Assembly: GCA_029555925.1 (NCBI GenBank)
Contig: JAKPQU010000599.1
Coordinates: 1-18,144 of the forward strand
Direction of reading: 5' to 3'
DNA: 18,144 nucleotides
DNA from: Bacillota bacterium
GTDB lineage: Bacteria > Eremiobacterota > SpSt-956 > JAKJGF01
The position numbers and the translations under genes were made by a program. The notes below the pieces were generated by a model that was given only the letters and a program-made list of their open reading frames with translations, did no database searches and was not told the origin of the DNA. Positions 1 through 6,402 of this stretch are shown in pieces; position 1 is the first letter of the stretch, and every line of letters begins with the position of its first letter.

Positions 1-14
1 TTTTCGGATAGGCT

Positions 15-1919
15 CTAAATCCTCTCCTGACCGGTGAGACTGAGTTCGTGAGATAACATTTTCCTGGCCTTATTTACTATTCCTGCAGGGTAAAGACTGC
101 ATTTTTCATATAAAACTTTTGTAGAGCCTGCATCTATAAAAGCATCCGGTATACCTGCCCTGCATAATTTAATATTATCTATTTCGTTTCTCTCCAGTAC
201 TTCCATAACTGCGCTGCCAAGACCGCCGGCCAGTACATTATCTTCAACAGTAATTATATGTTTGCATTCAAGAGCGGCATTTATTATCAATTCTTCATCA
301 AGAGGTTTTATAAATCTCAAATTTATAACCCTGGTAGAAATATCTTCTTTTTCCAGCATAACTGCCGCATCAAGGGCAGTTCTTACCATATTCCCTGCCG
401 CCATGATAACAAGACTATGGCCGTCTTTCAATACTTCTCCCCTGCCATAAGGAATAACCTGCGGAATTTTTTTCACAGGCACCCCGAGGACTTCACTTCT
501 GGGATATCTTATGGCACATGGCCCGTTATGTTTCAGTGCAGTATAAAGCATATCCTGCATTTCATCTTCATCCTTGGGTGACATAAGGGTGAGATTCGGG
601 ATACACCTCAGATAAGATATATCGAACACACCGTGATGTGTGGGGCCGTCATCTCCTACAAGACCTGCCCTGTCAAGGCAGAAAGTAACAGGAAGATTTG
701 AAAGACATACATCCAGAATAATCTGATCAAAAGCACGCTGTAAAAAGGTTGAATAAATTGCGACTACCGGTCTTGCACCGTTTGCTGCAAGGCCTGACGC
801 GAGAGATACGGCATGCTGTTCTGCTATGCCTACATCAAAAAATCTGTATGGGAATTTTCTGGCAAAATCGGACAGCCCTGTGCCATCAGGCATAGCAGCC
901 GTTATGGCCACTATAGAAGAGTCTTTTTCTGCCATCTTTACAAGAGATTTCCCGAAAGACTCGGAATAGGTAATCCTCACCTTTTTCTTTCTCGGTTTTC
1001 CTGTTTCTATATGAAACGATGACGTGCCGTGAAGACATGTAGCATCCTGCTCTGCAGGAATATACCCTTTACCTTTTTTGGTAAGAACATGAATAAATCT
1101 GGGGCCTTTCATGGTTTTGGCCTTTTCAAACGTTTCCAGAAGAAGAGGAATATTGTGTCCGTCAAAAGGCCCGAGATAGGTAAAACCAAGCATTTCAAAT
1201 AACATACCATGGACAAGAAGCTGTTTTATACTTTTTTCCAGTTTCTGTGTGGTAAGCCACATAGTGGGGCCTATGGCAGGTATACGGGCTATCATGCCAT
1301 CTATATCTTCCCTGAGTTTCTTGTAAGTAGGAGCCATACGCATCTGGTTAAGATAACGGGACATAGCACCAACATTCGGTGAAATTGACATAGTATTGTC
1401 ATTTAAGACTATAATAATATTTGCTCCAATATGGCCTGCATGATTTAAAGCTTCAAAAGCCATTCCGCCGGTCATGGCTCCGTCTCCTATGACTGCTATA
1501 TATTGACTGTTCTTTCCGCAAAGTTCACCTGCTTTCGAAAGGCCCAGTGCCATAGATATGGATGTGCTTGTATGGCCTGTATTGAAATGATCATGAGGAC
1601 TTTCTTCCCTTCTGGGGAATCCGCAGATGCCTCCCGGCTGTCTCAGGGTATGAAAAGAGTTTTTTCTCCCTGTTAAAATTTTATGGGTATAACACTGATG
1701 GCCTACATCCCATACAATCTTATCATCAGGGCTGTCAAATATTCTGTGTAAAGCAATTGTAAGCTCCACTACTCCAAGATTAGATCCCAGATGTCCTCCT
1801 GTATTAGATACCACTTCGATTATAGTCTGTCTTATTTCTGATGACAGTTCTTCAAGTTCTGCAGGGGAAAGAGCTTTTAAATCCTCAGGATTATTAACTC
1901 CGGGAAGCAAATGGTTCAT
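15..1919 (-). CDS. dxs: 1-deoxy-D-xylulose-5-phosphate synthase
   Basis: Condenses pyruvate and glyceraldehyde 3-phosphate into DXP, the thiamine-diphosphate-dependent first step of the MEP isoprenoid pathway; cytosolic. Length (634 aa) is normal for the family. Visible motifs: GGHLGSN at 41-47 with the conserved His43; the ThDP/Mg site GDGAMTGG at 145-152 with NDN at 173-175; the pyrimidine-domain Glu367 in AEQHA; and DRAGLVGDDGPTHHG at 416-430. The ATG start has an AGGAG Shine-Dalgarno (SD) 10 nt upstream. It follows ispA after a repeat-filled gap and is probably the distal gene of the efp-to-dxs unit. The ispA-dxs pairing is common in bacteria and supports both calls. The last dozen residues are encoded by DNA with a CTCA motif at 7-nt spacing, resembling the intergenic heptamers, so the tail may be acquired sequence. 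Confidence 0.98.
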   Translation of the reverse strand: MNHLLPGVNNPEDLKALSPAELEELSSEIRQTIIEVVSNTGGHLGSNLGVVELTIALHRIFDSPDDKIVWDVGHQCYTHKILTGRKNSFHTLRQPGGICGFPRREESPHDHFNTGHTSTSISMALGLSKAGELCGKNSQYIAVIGDGAMTGGMAFEALNHAGHIGANIIIVLNDNTMSISPNVGAMSRYLNQMRMAPTYKKLREDIDGMIARIPAIGPTMWLTTQKLEKSIKQLLVHGMLFEMLGFTYLGPFDGHNIPLLLETFEKAKTMKGPRFIHVLTKKGKGYIPAEQDATCLHGTSSFHIETGKPRKKKVRITYSESFGKSLVKMAEKDSSIVAITAAMPDGTGLSDFARKFPYRFFDVGIAEQHAVSLASGLAANGARPVVAIYSTFLQRAFDQIILDVCLSNLPVTFCLDRAGLVGDDGPTHHGVFDISYLRCIPNLTLMSPKDEDEMQDMLYTALKHNGPCAIRYPRSEVLGVPVKKIPQVIPYGRGEVLKDGHSLVIMAAGNMVRTALDAAVMLEKEDISTRVINLRFIKPLDEELIINAALECKHIITVEDNVLAGGLGSAVMEVLERNEIDNIKLCRAGIPDAFIDAGSTKVLYEKCSLYPAGIVNKARKMLSHELSLTGQERI

Positions 1920-1945
1920 TATATTGAAACTCCTCTCATAATAAT

Positions 1946-2058
1946 CGTAACGCGTGACGCGTAACGCGTGACGCGAGGATTACGTATAACATTAATCGAC
2001 TGCAATCATTGCAGCATAGAATATGTCAAAATTTTCTATATAATCGTAACGCGTGACG
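1946..2058. repeat. CGTRACG heptamer arrays in the ispA-dxs gap
   Basis: Two tandem heptamer tracts. The first (1946-1973) is four perfect units alternating CGTAACG and CGTGACG; the second (2045-2058) is one copy of each. Both are preceded by AAT and followed by CG/CA-AGGAT, so about 20 bp match between the two blocks. Between them lies a small hairpin and a copy of the ispA 3' end. The function is unknown. The tract sits just upstream of the dxs SD. Confidence 0.9.
2000..2014. other. Small hairpin (6-bp stem, 3-nt loop)
   Basis: CTGCAA-TCA-TTGCAG is a perfect inverted repeat in the ispA-dxs gap. It lacks a following U tract on the minus strand, so it does not look like a terminator. It could be an mRNA stability or processing hairpin, or chance. 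Confidence 0.4.
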
Positions 2059-2082
2059 CAAGGATATGTCAAAATTTTCTAT
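2021..2082. repeat. 19-bp direct repeat bracketing a heptamer block at the ispA 3' end
   Basis: ATATGTCAAAATTTTCTAT occurs at 2021-2039 and again, identically, at 2064-2082. The second copy encodes the end of IspA (Asp-Arg-Lys-Phe-stop). The 24 bp between the copies contain the CGTAACG-CGTGACG pair. The arrangement looks like either a target-site duplication around an inserted element or a 43-bp tandem duplication that captured a repeat unit. Confidence 0.9.
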
Positions 2083-2911
2083 CAGAAAGATACCATGCAA
2101 TCTGTCTCAATTTTTCTGCTCTTTTACCTAAAGGTTCAAGAGATTCAACGGCTTCTTCCGTCAATTCATGAACTTTTCTTTTAGCTTCTTCCTGATTATA
2201 TACAGAAAGAAAACTATTTTTCAATTTATCTTTATCAAAATCCAGTACATCATCCATTATCTGAAAAGCAAGTCCGAGATTTTCTGCATACACTGTAAGA
2301 AGGGAAAGACATTCTTCGGAAGCCAGATTCAATAAAGCTCCCGCCCTTACAGATACCCTTATAAGGGCACCTGTTTTCATTTTATGAAGCTTTTCCAGTT
2401 CTTCCACTGTCTCCTGATTACATGTCAGGTCAAGAACCTGTCCTCCCACCATTCCGGATATGCCGGCAGCAAAGGCAATCTCATTGATAGTACGCAGTAA
2501 ATTACCGGTACCGGAAGAAATATAGTTACCGGAAAGAATTTCAAAGGCCAGAGTAAGCAGTCCGTCTCCTGCAAGTAGAGCTATAGATTCATCAAATTTT
2601 CTGTGGCATGTCAGTTGTCCCCGTCGGTAATCATCATTATCCATACAGGGCAGATCATCATGGATAAGAGAATAATTGTGAATAAGCTCTATTGCACAGG
2701 CAGCAGGAAGAACAATTTCATCCTTTCCTCCCAGTGCTTCCGAAGTGGCAAGACATAATGCAGGACGAAATCTCTTACCGCCGGTAAAAAGAGCATATTC
2801 AATAGCCTGTTCAACTATACCGCCGGACAAATTACGGTCAGTCAAAATCTTTCTCAAATAATCTTCTACTAAAATCTTCTTTTTATATAAATATTCTTTA
2901 ATATCTGACAT
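2069..2911 (-). CDS. ispA: Polyprenyl (farnesyl/geranylgeranyl) diphosphate synthase
   Basis: Trans-prenyltransferase that elongates DMAPP with IPP to C15 or C20 diphosphates, feeding undecaprenyl and quinone side-chain synthesis. Visible: GGKRFRP at 44-50 (IPP binding), the first Asp-rich motif DDLPCMD at 85-91, the MKTG motif at 178-181, GGQVLDL around 156-162, and the second Asp-rich motif DDVLD at 220-224. At 280 aa it is slightly short. The loop after DDVLD is about a dozen residues shorter than in E. coli IspA and lacks the usual LGKxxGxD segment. The ATG at 2911 has no recognisable SD; the heptamer array comes within 3 bp of it. Chain length cannot be decided from sequence. The 3' end is duplicated downstream. 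Confidence 0.93.
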   Translation of the reverse strand: MSDIKEYLYKKKILVEDYLRKILTDRNLSGGIVEQAIEYALFTGGKRFRPALCLATSEALGGKDEIVLPAACAIELIHNYSLIHDDLPCMDNDDYRRGQLTCHRKFDESIALLAGDGLLTLAFEILSGNYISSGTGNLLRTINEIAFAAGISGMVGGQVLDLTCNQETVEELEKLHKMKTGALIRVSVRAGALLNLASEECLSLLTVYAENLGLAFQIMDDVLDFDKDKLKNSFLSVYNQEEAKRKVHELTEEAVESLEPLGKRAEKLRQIAWYLSDRKF

Positions 2912-2914
2912 TTC

Positions 2915-2970
2915 AGTTACCAGTTACCAGTGACCGGTTACCAGTTATTAGTTATCGGTTACCAGTTATT
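2915..2970. repeat. Eight tandem AGTTACC-type heptamers upstream of ispA
   Basis: Exactly eight 7-bp units without interruption. AGTTACC, GGTTACC, AGTGACC, AGTTATT and AGTTATC are variants of one consensus. The array ends 3 bp from the ispA start codon and fills the place where an SD would lie. Confidence 0.93.
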
Positions 2971-2994
2971 CTATAATTACTTCTATAATTGCTT

Positions 2995-3036
2995 CACTGG
3001 CTATTGTTCACTGCTCACTGGTCACTACTCCCTGTT
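2995..3036. repeat. CACTGGT-type heptamer array downstream of acylphosphatase
   Basis: Six degenerate 7-bp units (CACTGGC, TATTGTT, CACTGCT, CACTGGT, CACTACT, CCCTGTT), ending next to the acylphosphatase stop codon at 3038-3040. This is a different variant from the neighbouring AGTTACC array but has the same period. Confidence 0.75.
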
Positions 3037-3037
3037 A

Positions 3038-3325
3038 CTACATCCTTATATCAAAATCATTATATTTCCCTGTATATTCTCCCCATTCCATATCGGCATC
3101 TGACACATAGGAAGAACGCGGTCCTCTTGTAATAACAGGTATCACACTCTCTATGATATCCTTTTCACCTTCAAGCAGAACCTCTACATCACCATTCCAG
3201 AGGTTTCTTACATATCCCGTAAGAGGATATGGTTCCATACTCCTGTAAACATAATACCTGAACCCGACACCCTGAACCCTGCCAGTTACAATTATACGGG
3301 CAGAAACCTTATTATTCTCTCTCAT
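3038..3325 (-). CDS. acyP: Acylphosphatase
   Basis: Hydrolyses acyl phosphates to a carboxylate and phosphate; small cytosolic ferredoxin-like fold. From the chosen start it is 95 aa, the normal family length. Visible are the catalytic Arg in VQGVGFR (Arg23) and the catalytic Asn in GYVRNLWNG (Asn41). The reading frame extends upstream to a TTG at 3361, but the ATG at 3325 is preceded by a near-perfect GGAGGAG SD at 8-nt spacing, so I choose it. Nothing in the context points to a specific substrate. It sits between the PBP and ispA, in the region where Bacillota often carry folD and xseAB. The stop codon abuts a heptamer array. Confidence 0.95.
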   Translation of the reverse strand: MRENNKVSARIIVTGRVQGVGFRYYVYRSMEPYPLTGYVRNLWNGDVEVLLEGEKDIIESVIPVITRGPRSSYVSDADMEWGEYTGKYNDFDIRM

Positions 3326-3333
3326 ATAAAAAA

Positions 3334-3340
3334 CTCCTCC
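3334..3340 (-). promoter_or_regulatory. Shine-Dalgarno that fixes the acylphosphatase start
   Basis: GGAGGAG on the minus strand lies 8 nt before the ATG at 3325. It is the best SD in the window and decides against the upstream TTG. Confidence 0.85.
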
Positions 3341-3376
3341 CCTTACAAGGTTTTTAGTCAAAAGTTTTATTTTTTT

Positions 3377-3404
3377 GCGTGATCCGTGATGCGTAATGCG
3401 TGTT
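3377..3404. repeat. GCGTRAT heptamer array upstream of acylphosphatase
   Basis: Four units in register (GCGTGAT, CCGTGAT, GCGTAAT, GCGTGTT), followed by TTACCGG and TACCCGG in the same 7-bp phase. Part of this block (3392-3413) matches, in the opposite orientation, a block at 14163-14185 with a single 1-nt indel. Confidence 0.8.
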
Positions 3405-3443
3405 TTACCGGTACCCGGCGACTACAGTGGCTTCGTCCCTACT

Positions 3444-3520
3444 TTTCACCATTCACTATTAACCACTCACTCTTCACTTTTTACTTTTCACGACTCACTA
3501 CTCACGACTCACTACTCATC
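3444..3520. repeat. Eleven tandem ACTCACT-type heptamers overlapping the PBP stop codon
   Basis: Eleven consecutive 7-bp units without a phase break: TTTCACC, ATTCACT, ATTAACC, ACTCACT, CTTCACT, TTTTACT, TTTCACG, then ACTCACT/ACTCACG units and ACTCATC. The PBP stop codon (3512-3514) and its last two codons lie inside the array. Confidence 0.93.
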
Positions 3521-5635
3521 AGGCGGAAGAACTACTCCGTCTACAACCGTATCATCAATCTTTCCACTGTTAGAAGAGCCTGTATTTTTCTTAGAACCAT
3601 CATCTGTAGTATTACCACCACTTTCAGAATAATTTGACATATTTTTTCTATGAGTCATGGTACATGTTATAGAAGGTTCAGTCCCCGGTTCAAACATATG
3701 ATCTGCTTCCGGGCAGTTACGACCCGGTAAAAGACCGGAAATAGAACATATTTTTACTTTTACAAATTTACCTGACGGAAATTCAAAATCTCTTACTTTA
3801 AGTCCTCTGTGAGCATAAAGCATAAATCTGCTCCATATCATGGCAGGATAATCTCCGCCATAGACATGATTCATAGATTGATTATCATCTCTCCCTACCC
3901 ATACACTGGCTGTATAATCAGGCGTAAATCCTACAAACCATGCATCTTTAAAATCACTTGTAGTACCTGTCTTACCTGCTGCAGGTCTATCTATGCGGGC
4001 ATTTGTTCCTGTTCCTGATTCTACGGCACCTTTAAGCATCTGAGCCATATTAAAAGCAGTATCAATAGATAAAATCTCTTCACCTCTCGGTCTACTGTTA
4101 TCTTCAATAATATTTCCGTCACTATCCACTATTTTTATTATAGTAGTAGGCTCAATTTTTATTCCCATATCAGGTATTACACTTACGGCAGATGCCATTT
4201 CAAGAGGAGAAACAGTGGCAGAACCGAGAGCAAGAGAAAGAACCGGAGGAAGTTTCTCTTTTATACCCATCTTATGAGCATAATTTATAACTGTATCGAT
4301 CCCTACATCATCAATGGTTTTAACAGCGACTACATTCCTGGACCATCTTATGGCATCCCTTAGCGATATGGCACCGTAAAATTTATGGTCCGAATTCATA
4401 GGACTGTAACTCTCTCCGCCGGGAGTCGTAAAAGTAACAGGACTGTCGTAACAGGTACTATCAGGAGTATAACCCCGCTCAAGGGCAGCAGTATAGACAA
4501 AAATCTTAAATGAAGAGCCTGGCTGTCTCTTGGCCTGCCATGCTCTGTTAAACTGATCATTCTGTTTATATTCATAACCTCCGACCATAGCCCTGATATA
4601 ACCTGTCTTATTCTCTATACATACAAGTGCTCCCTGATCACAATAGGCATATCCGCTTATGCCACAGTCAACTCCCCATCTGACACAATCCTGTCCGTAA
4701 TTCTGTAATTTACTGTCAAGTGTGCTGTATACCCTGAGACCTCCTCTGTATATTTTTTCAGATCCGTATTTTTTTACCAGTTCATGAAGGCAGTAAGTAC
4801 TGAAATAAGGCGATTTAAATCCTTTAAAACCAATAGGTTTATAGTCTATTACACTGACAGGGGAAGCCATAGCTTCTTTTGCCTCAAGTGTGGTAATGTA
4901 TCCAAGTTCTTTCATTCTCAGAAGAACAAGATTTCTTCTGTTCCTGGCAGCTTCCATATTTACATATGGTGAATAAAGAGAAGGAGCCTGAGGAAGTCCT
5001 GCAAGTAATGCCGCTTCTTTTAAATTGAGTTTCGACACTGATTTTCCGAAATAAATCTCCGATGCAGCCTCTACGCCGAAAGCGCCTGAACCGAAAGGAA
5101 TCTGATTCAAATAAAGTTCAATTATTTCTTCCTTGGTGAAATGTCTTTCTATTTCCAGAGAAAGCAACATCTGCTTTACCTTACGCTTATAGGTCTGTTC
5201 GGAAGAGAGAAAAAGGTTTTTGGCTAGCTGCATTGTTATAGTACTCCCGCCCTGACTGATTTCATTGCCTTCAAGATTGGCAAACAACGCTCTTCCAAGG
5301 CCTTTAAAACTTATGCCGCTGTGGGTAAAAAACTGGTCGTCTTCTATCGCCATTACTGCTTTGATAAGATTTTCGGGGATTACAGAAAGAGGAACCCATG
5401 TTCTGTTCTCTTCATAAAGCTCTGCTATTAAATCTCCGTCACTGGCATACATCCTCGTAGTTTCAACAGGTTTATATGCAAGAAGAGAATTTACATTCGG
5501 CAAACCTTTCGAGCAGGTAATTACAATACCTGTAGCAATTCCTGCCATTGCTATTGACGGCAGGATAAAGATTACCATAATCAGGGTAAATACTTTTCTC
5601 AATTTTCTAAAGATATGATGCCGTCTTTTAGTCAC
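3512..5635 (-). CDS. Class A penicillin-binding protein (bifunctional peptidoglycan synthase, PBP1A family)
   Basis: Polymerises lipid II and cross-links stem peptides at the outer face of the inner membrane. It has a basic N-terminus and one membrane anchor at about 15-40. The GT51 glycosyltransferase spans about 60-245: catalytic Glu98 in EDDQFF, GGSTITMQLAKN at 129-140, second Glu in IELYLNQIPFG near 173. The transpeptidase spans about 330-610: Ser374-x-x-Lys377, Ser432-Arg-Asn434, Lys555-Thr-Gly557. A Cys-containing tail domain (630, 641, 658) and a Ser/Asn/Gly-rich low-complexity end follow. Length (707 aa) is typical. The start is GTG with no clear SD; AAACTTT heptamers lie just upstream. 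The final Asp-Glu-stop is inside a repeat array. Both active sites look intact. Confidence 0.95.
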   Translation of the reverse strand: MTKRRHHIFRKLRKVFTLIMVIFILPSIAMAGIATGIVITCSKGLPNVNSLLAYKPVETTRMYASDGDLIAELYEENRTWVPLSVIPENLIKAVMAIEDDQFFTHSGISFKGLGRALFANLEGNEISQGGSTITMQLAKNLFLSSEQTYKRKVKQMLLSLEIERHFTKEEIIELYLNQIPFGSGAFGVEAASEIYFGKSVSKLNLKEAALLAGLPQAPSLYSPYVNMEAARNRRNLVLLRMKELGYITTLEAKEAMASPVSVIDYKPIGFKGFKSPYFSTYCLHELVKKYGSEKIYRGGLRVYSTLDSKLQNYGQDCVRWGVDCGISGYAYCDQGALVCIENKTGYIRAMVGGYEYKQNDQFNRAWQAKRQPGSSFKIFVYTAALERGYTPDSTCYDSPVTFTTPGGESYSPMNSDHKFYGAISLRDAIRWSRNVVAVKTIDDVGIDTVINYAHKMGIKEKLPPVLSLALGSATVSPLEMASAVSVIPDMGIKIEPTTIIKIVDSDGNIIEDNSRPRGEEILSIDTAFNMAQMLKGAVESGTGTNARIDRPAAGKTGTTSDFKDAWFVGFTPDYTASVWVGRDDNQSMNHVYGGDYPAMIWSRFMLYAHRGLKVRDFEFPSGKFVKVKICSISGLLPGRNCPEADHMFEPGTEPSITCTMTHRKNMSNYSESGGNTTDDGSKKNTGSSNSGKIDDTVVDGVVLPPDE

Positions 5636-5643
5636 ATAAAGGA

Positions 5644-5671
5644 TTTAAAGTTTAAAGTTTAACGTTTATAT
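5644..5671. repeat. TTTAAAG heptamer array upstream of the PBP start
   Basis: Four in-phase units: TTTAAAG twice, TTTAACG and TTTATAT. It lies 8 bp from the GTG start of the PBP gene and replaces a recognisable SD. Confidence 0.75.
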
Positions 5672-5717
5672 GAAAATGATGAAGTCTTATGGTTCCCCGG
5701 TGTTAATTTTCACATCT

Positions 5718-5742
5718 GGTTGTGACCCGCTCAGGTCATACC
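5718..5742. other. Imperfect hairpin in the nusB-PBP gap
   Basis: GGT-tg-TGACC-cgctca-GGTCA-t-ACC can fold on either strand into an 8-bp stem with a small asymmetric internal loop. Its surroundings (about 5690-5750) are not heptameric and are more GC-rich than nearby DNA. There is no U tract on the transcribed strand, so I do not call a terminator. The role is unknown. Confidence 0.4.
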
Positions 5743-5757
5743 TGCTAGAAAGAAAAA

Positions 5758-5771
5758 CTCTAAACTCTAAA
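5758..5771. repeat. CTCTAAA heptamer pair overlapping the nusB stop codon
   Basis: Two perfect CTCTAAA units followed by CTA. The nusB stop codon (5767-5769) and most of its last Val codon lie in the second unit. Confidence 0.65.
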
Positions 5772-6396
5772 CTAGCTCCCCTTCTATAATATCTTCTATA
5801 AGCTTACCGATTATACCGTTAATAAAACGGGAAGATTTTTCGTTACCGAATTTTTTGGCCAGTTCAACTGCTTCATTTGCAGTAACATTATAAGGTATAT
5901 CCTGTATAAAAATCAATTCGTACAGAGCCATACGGATTATATTGAGATCAATTACAGAAATTCTATCAATTGCCCAGTTTGTAGAATATTTTTCTATTAT
6001 ATAGTTCAGATAACCTTCTTTTTCTATAACACCTTCTATAAGTCTGACAGTTAAGGTTCTGTCTTCCTCAGTAGAATCTAAAAAATCAGAGAAAAAAAAC
6101 GAAAAAACATGTTCTATAATATTTAACACTCTTATTATGGCAGATTTCTGACCTTTAATATAAAAAACCTGGCCAAGGAAACTTGAATAAATATTCCTTT
6201 TACTCCATGGAGCATTCAACATCTTTTCTATAGCCTGAAAAGGTAATCTCTCTTCCGAGGTTATAAAATGATGTTCCCTGTATTCTCCTCTGATTAAGGT
6301 GTATAATAAATCTCTCGTAGAGCAAACATTACCTTTTCCTATATCTATAGCATATAAAATCTGTAATGCCTGTTCACGCTGTCTTCTTCTGCTCAT
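5767..6396 (-). CDS. nusB: Transcription antitermination factor NusB, with an internal extension
   Basis: Binds boxA RNA together with NusE/S10 and promotes antitermination of rRNA transcription. The N-terminal helix RRRQREQALQILYAIDIG (residues 3-20) and the C-terminal core with IRMALYELIFIQDIPYNV (154-171), NEAVELAKKFG (174-184) and RFINGIIGKL (190-199) are unmistakable. At 209 aa it is well above the usual 130-160. The excess lies between about residues 22 and 110, a segment that does not resemble standard NusB and has an aromatic, hydrophobic end near 97-105. The frame is continuous, so this is an insertion rather than a frameshift. It starts 6 bp after accC, matching the accB-accC-nusB order known from Bacillota. 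The last residue and the stop overlap a heptamer repeat. Confidence 0.92.
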   Translation of the reverse strand: MSRRRQREQALQILYAIDIGKGNVCSTRDLLYTLIRGEYREHHFITSEERLPFQAIEKMLNAPWSKRNIYSSFLGQVFYIKGQKSAIIRVLNIIEHVFSFFFSDFLDSTEEDRTLTVRLIEGVIEKEGYLNYIIEKYSTNWAIDRISVIDLNIIRMALYELIFIQDIPYNVTANEAVELAKKFGNEKSSRFINGIIGKLIEDIIEGELV

Positions 6397-6402
6397 AATG
6401 TC

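Noticed and set aside
258..581. Plus-strand open frames opposite dxs and elsewhere (for example 258-581, 12976-13323, 11116-11415)
   Set aside because: They lie antisense to clearly conserved genes, have no family motifs or SD, and their composition follows the opposite strand.
2915..3036. Possible CRISPR array
   Set aside because: Units are 7 bp, contiguous and without spacers; there are no cas genes.
3326..3361. Longer acylphosphatase starting at TTG 3361
   Set aside because: The internal ATG has a near-perfect SD and gives the normal family length and N-terminus.
3386..3637. Plus-strand frame with repetitive Ser/Thr/His-rich peptide
   Set aside because: It is the translation of the heptamer array plus the antisense of the PBP 3' end; there is no SD or homology.
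5718..5742. Intrinsic terminator after nusB
   Set aside because: The stem is short with an internal loop and no U tract follows on the minus strand.
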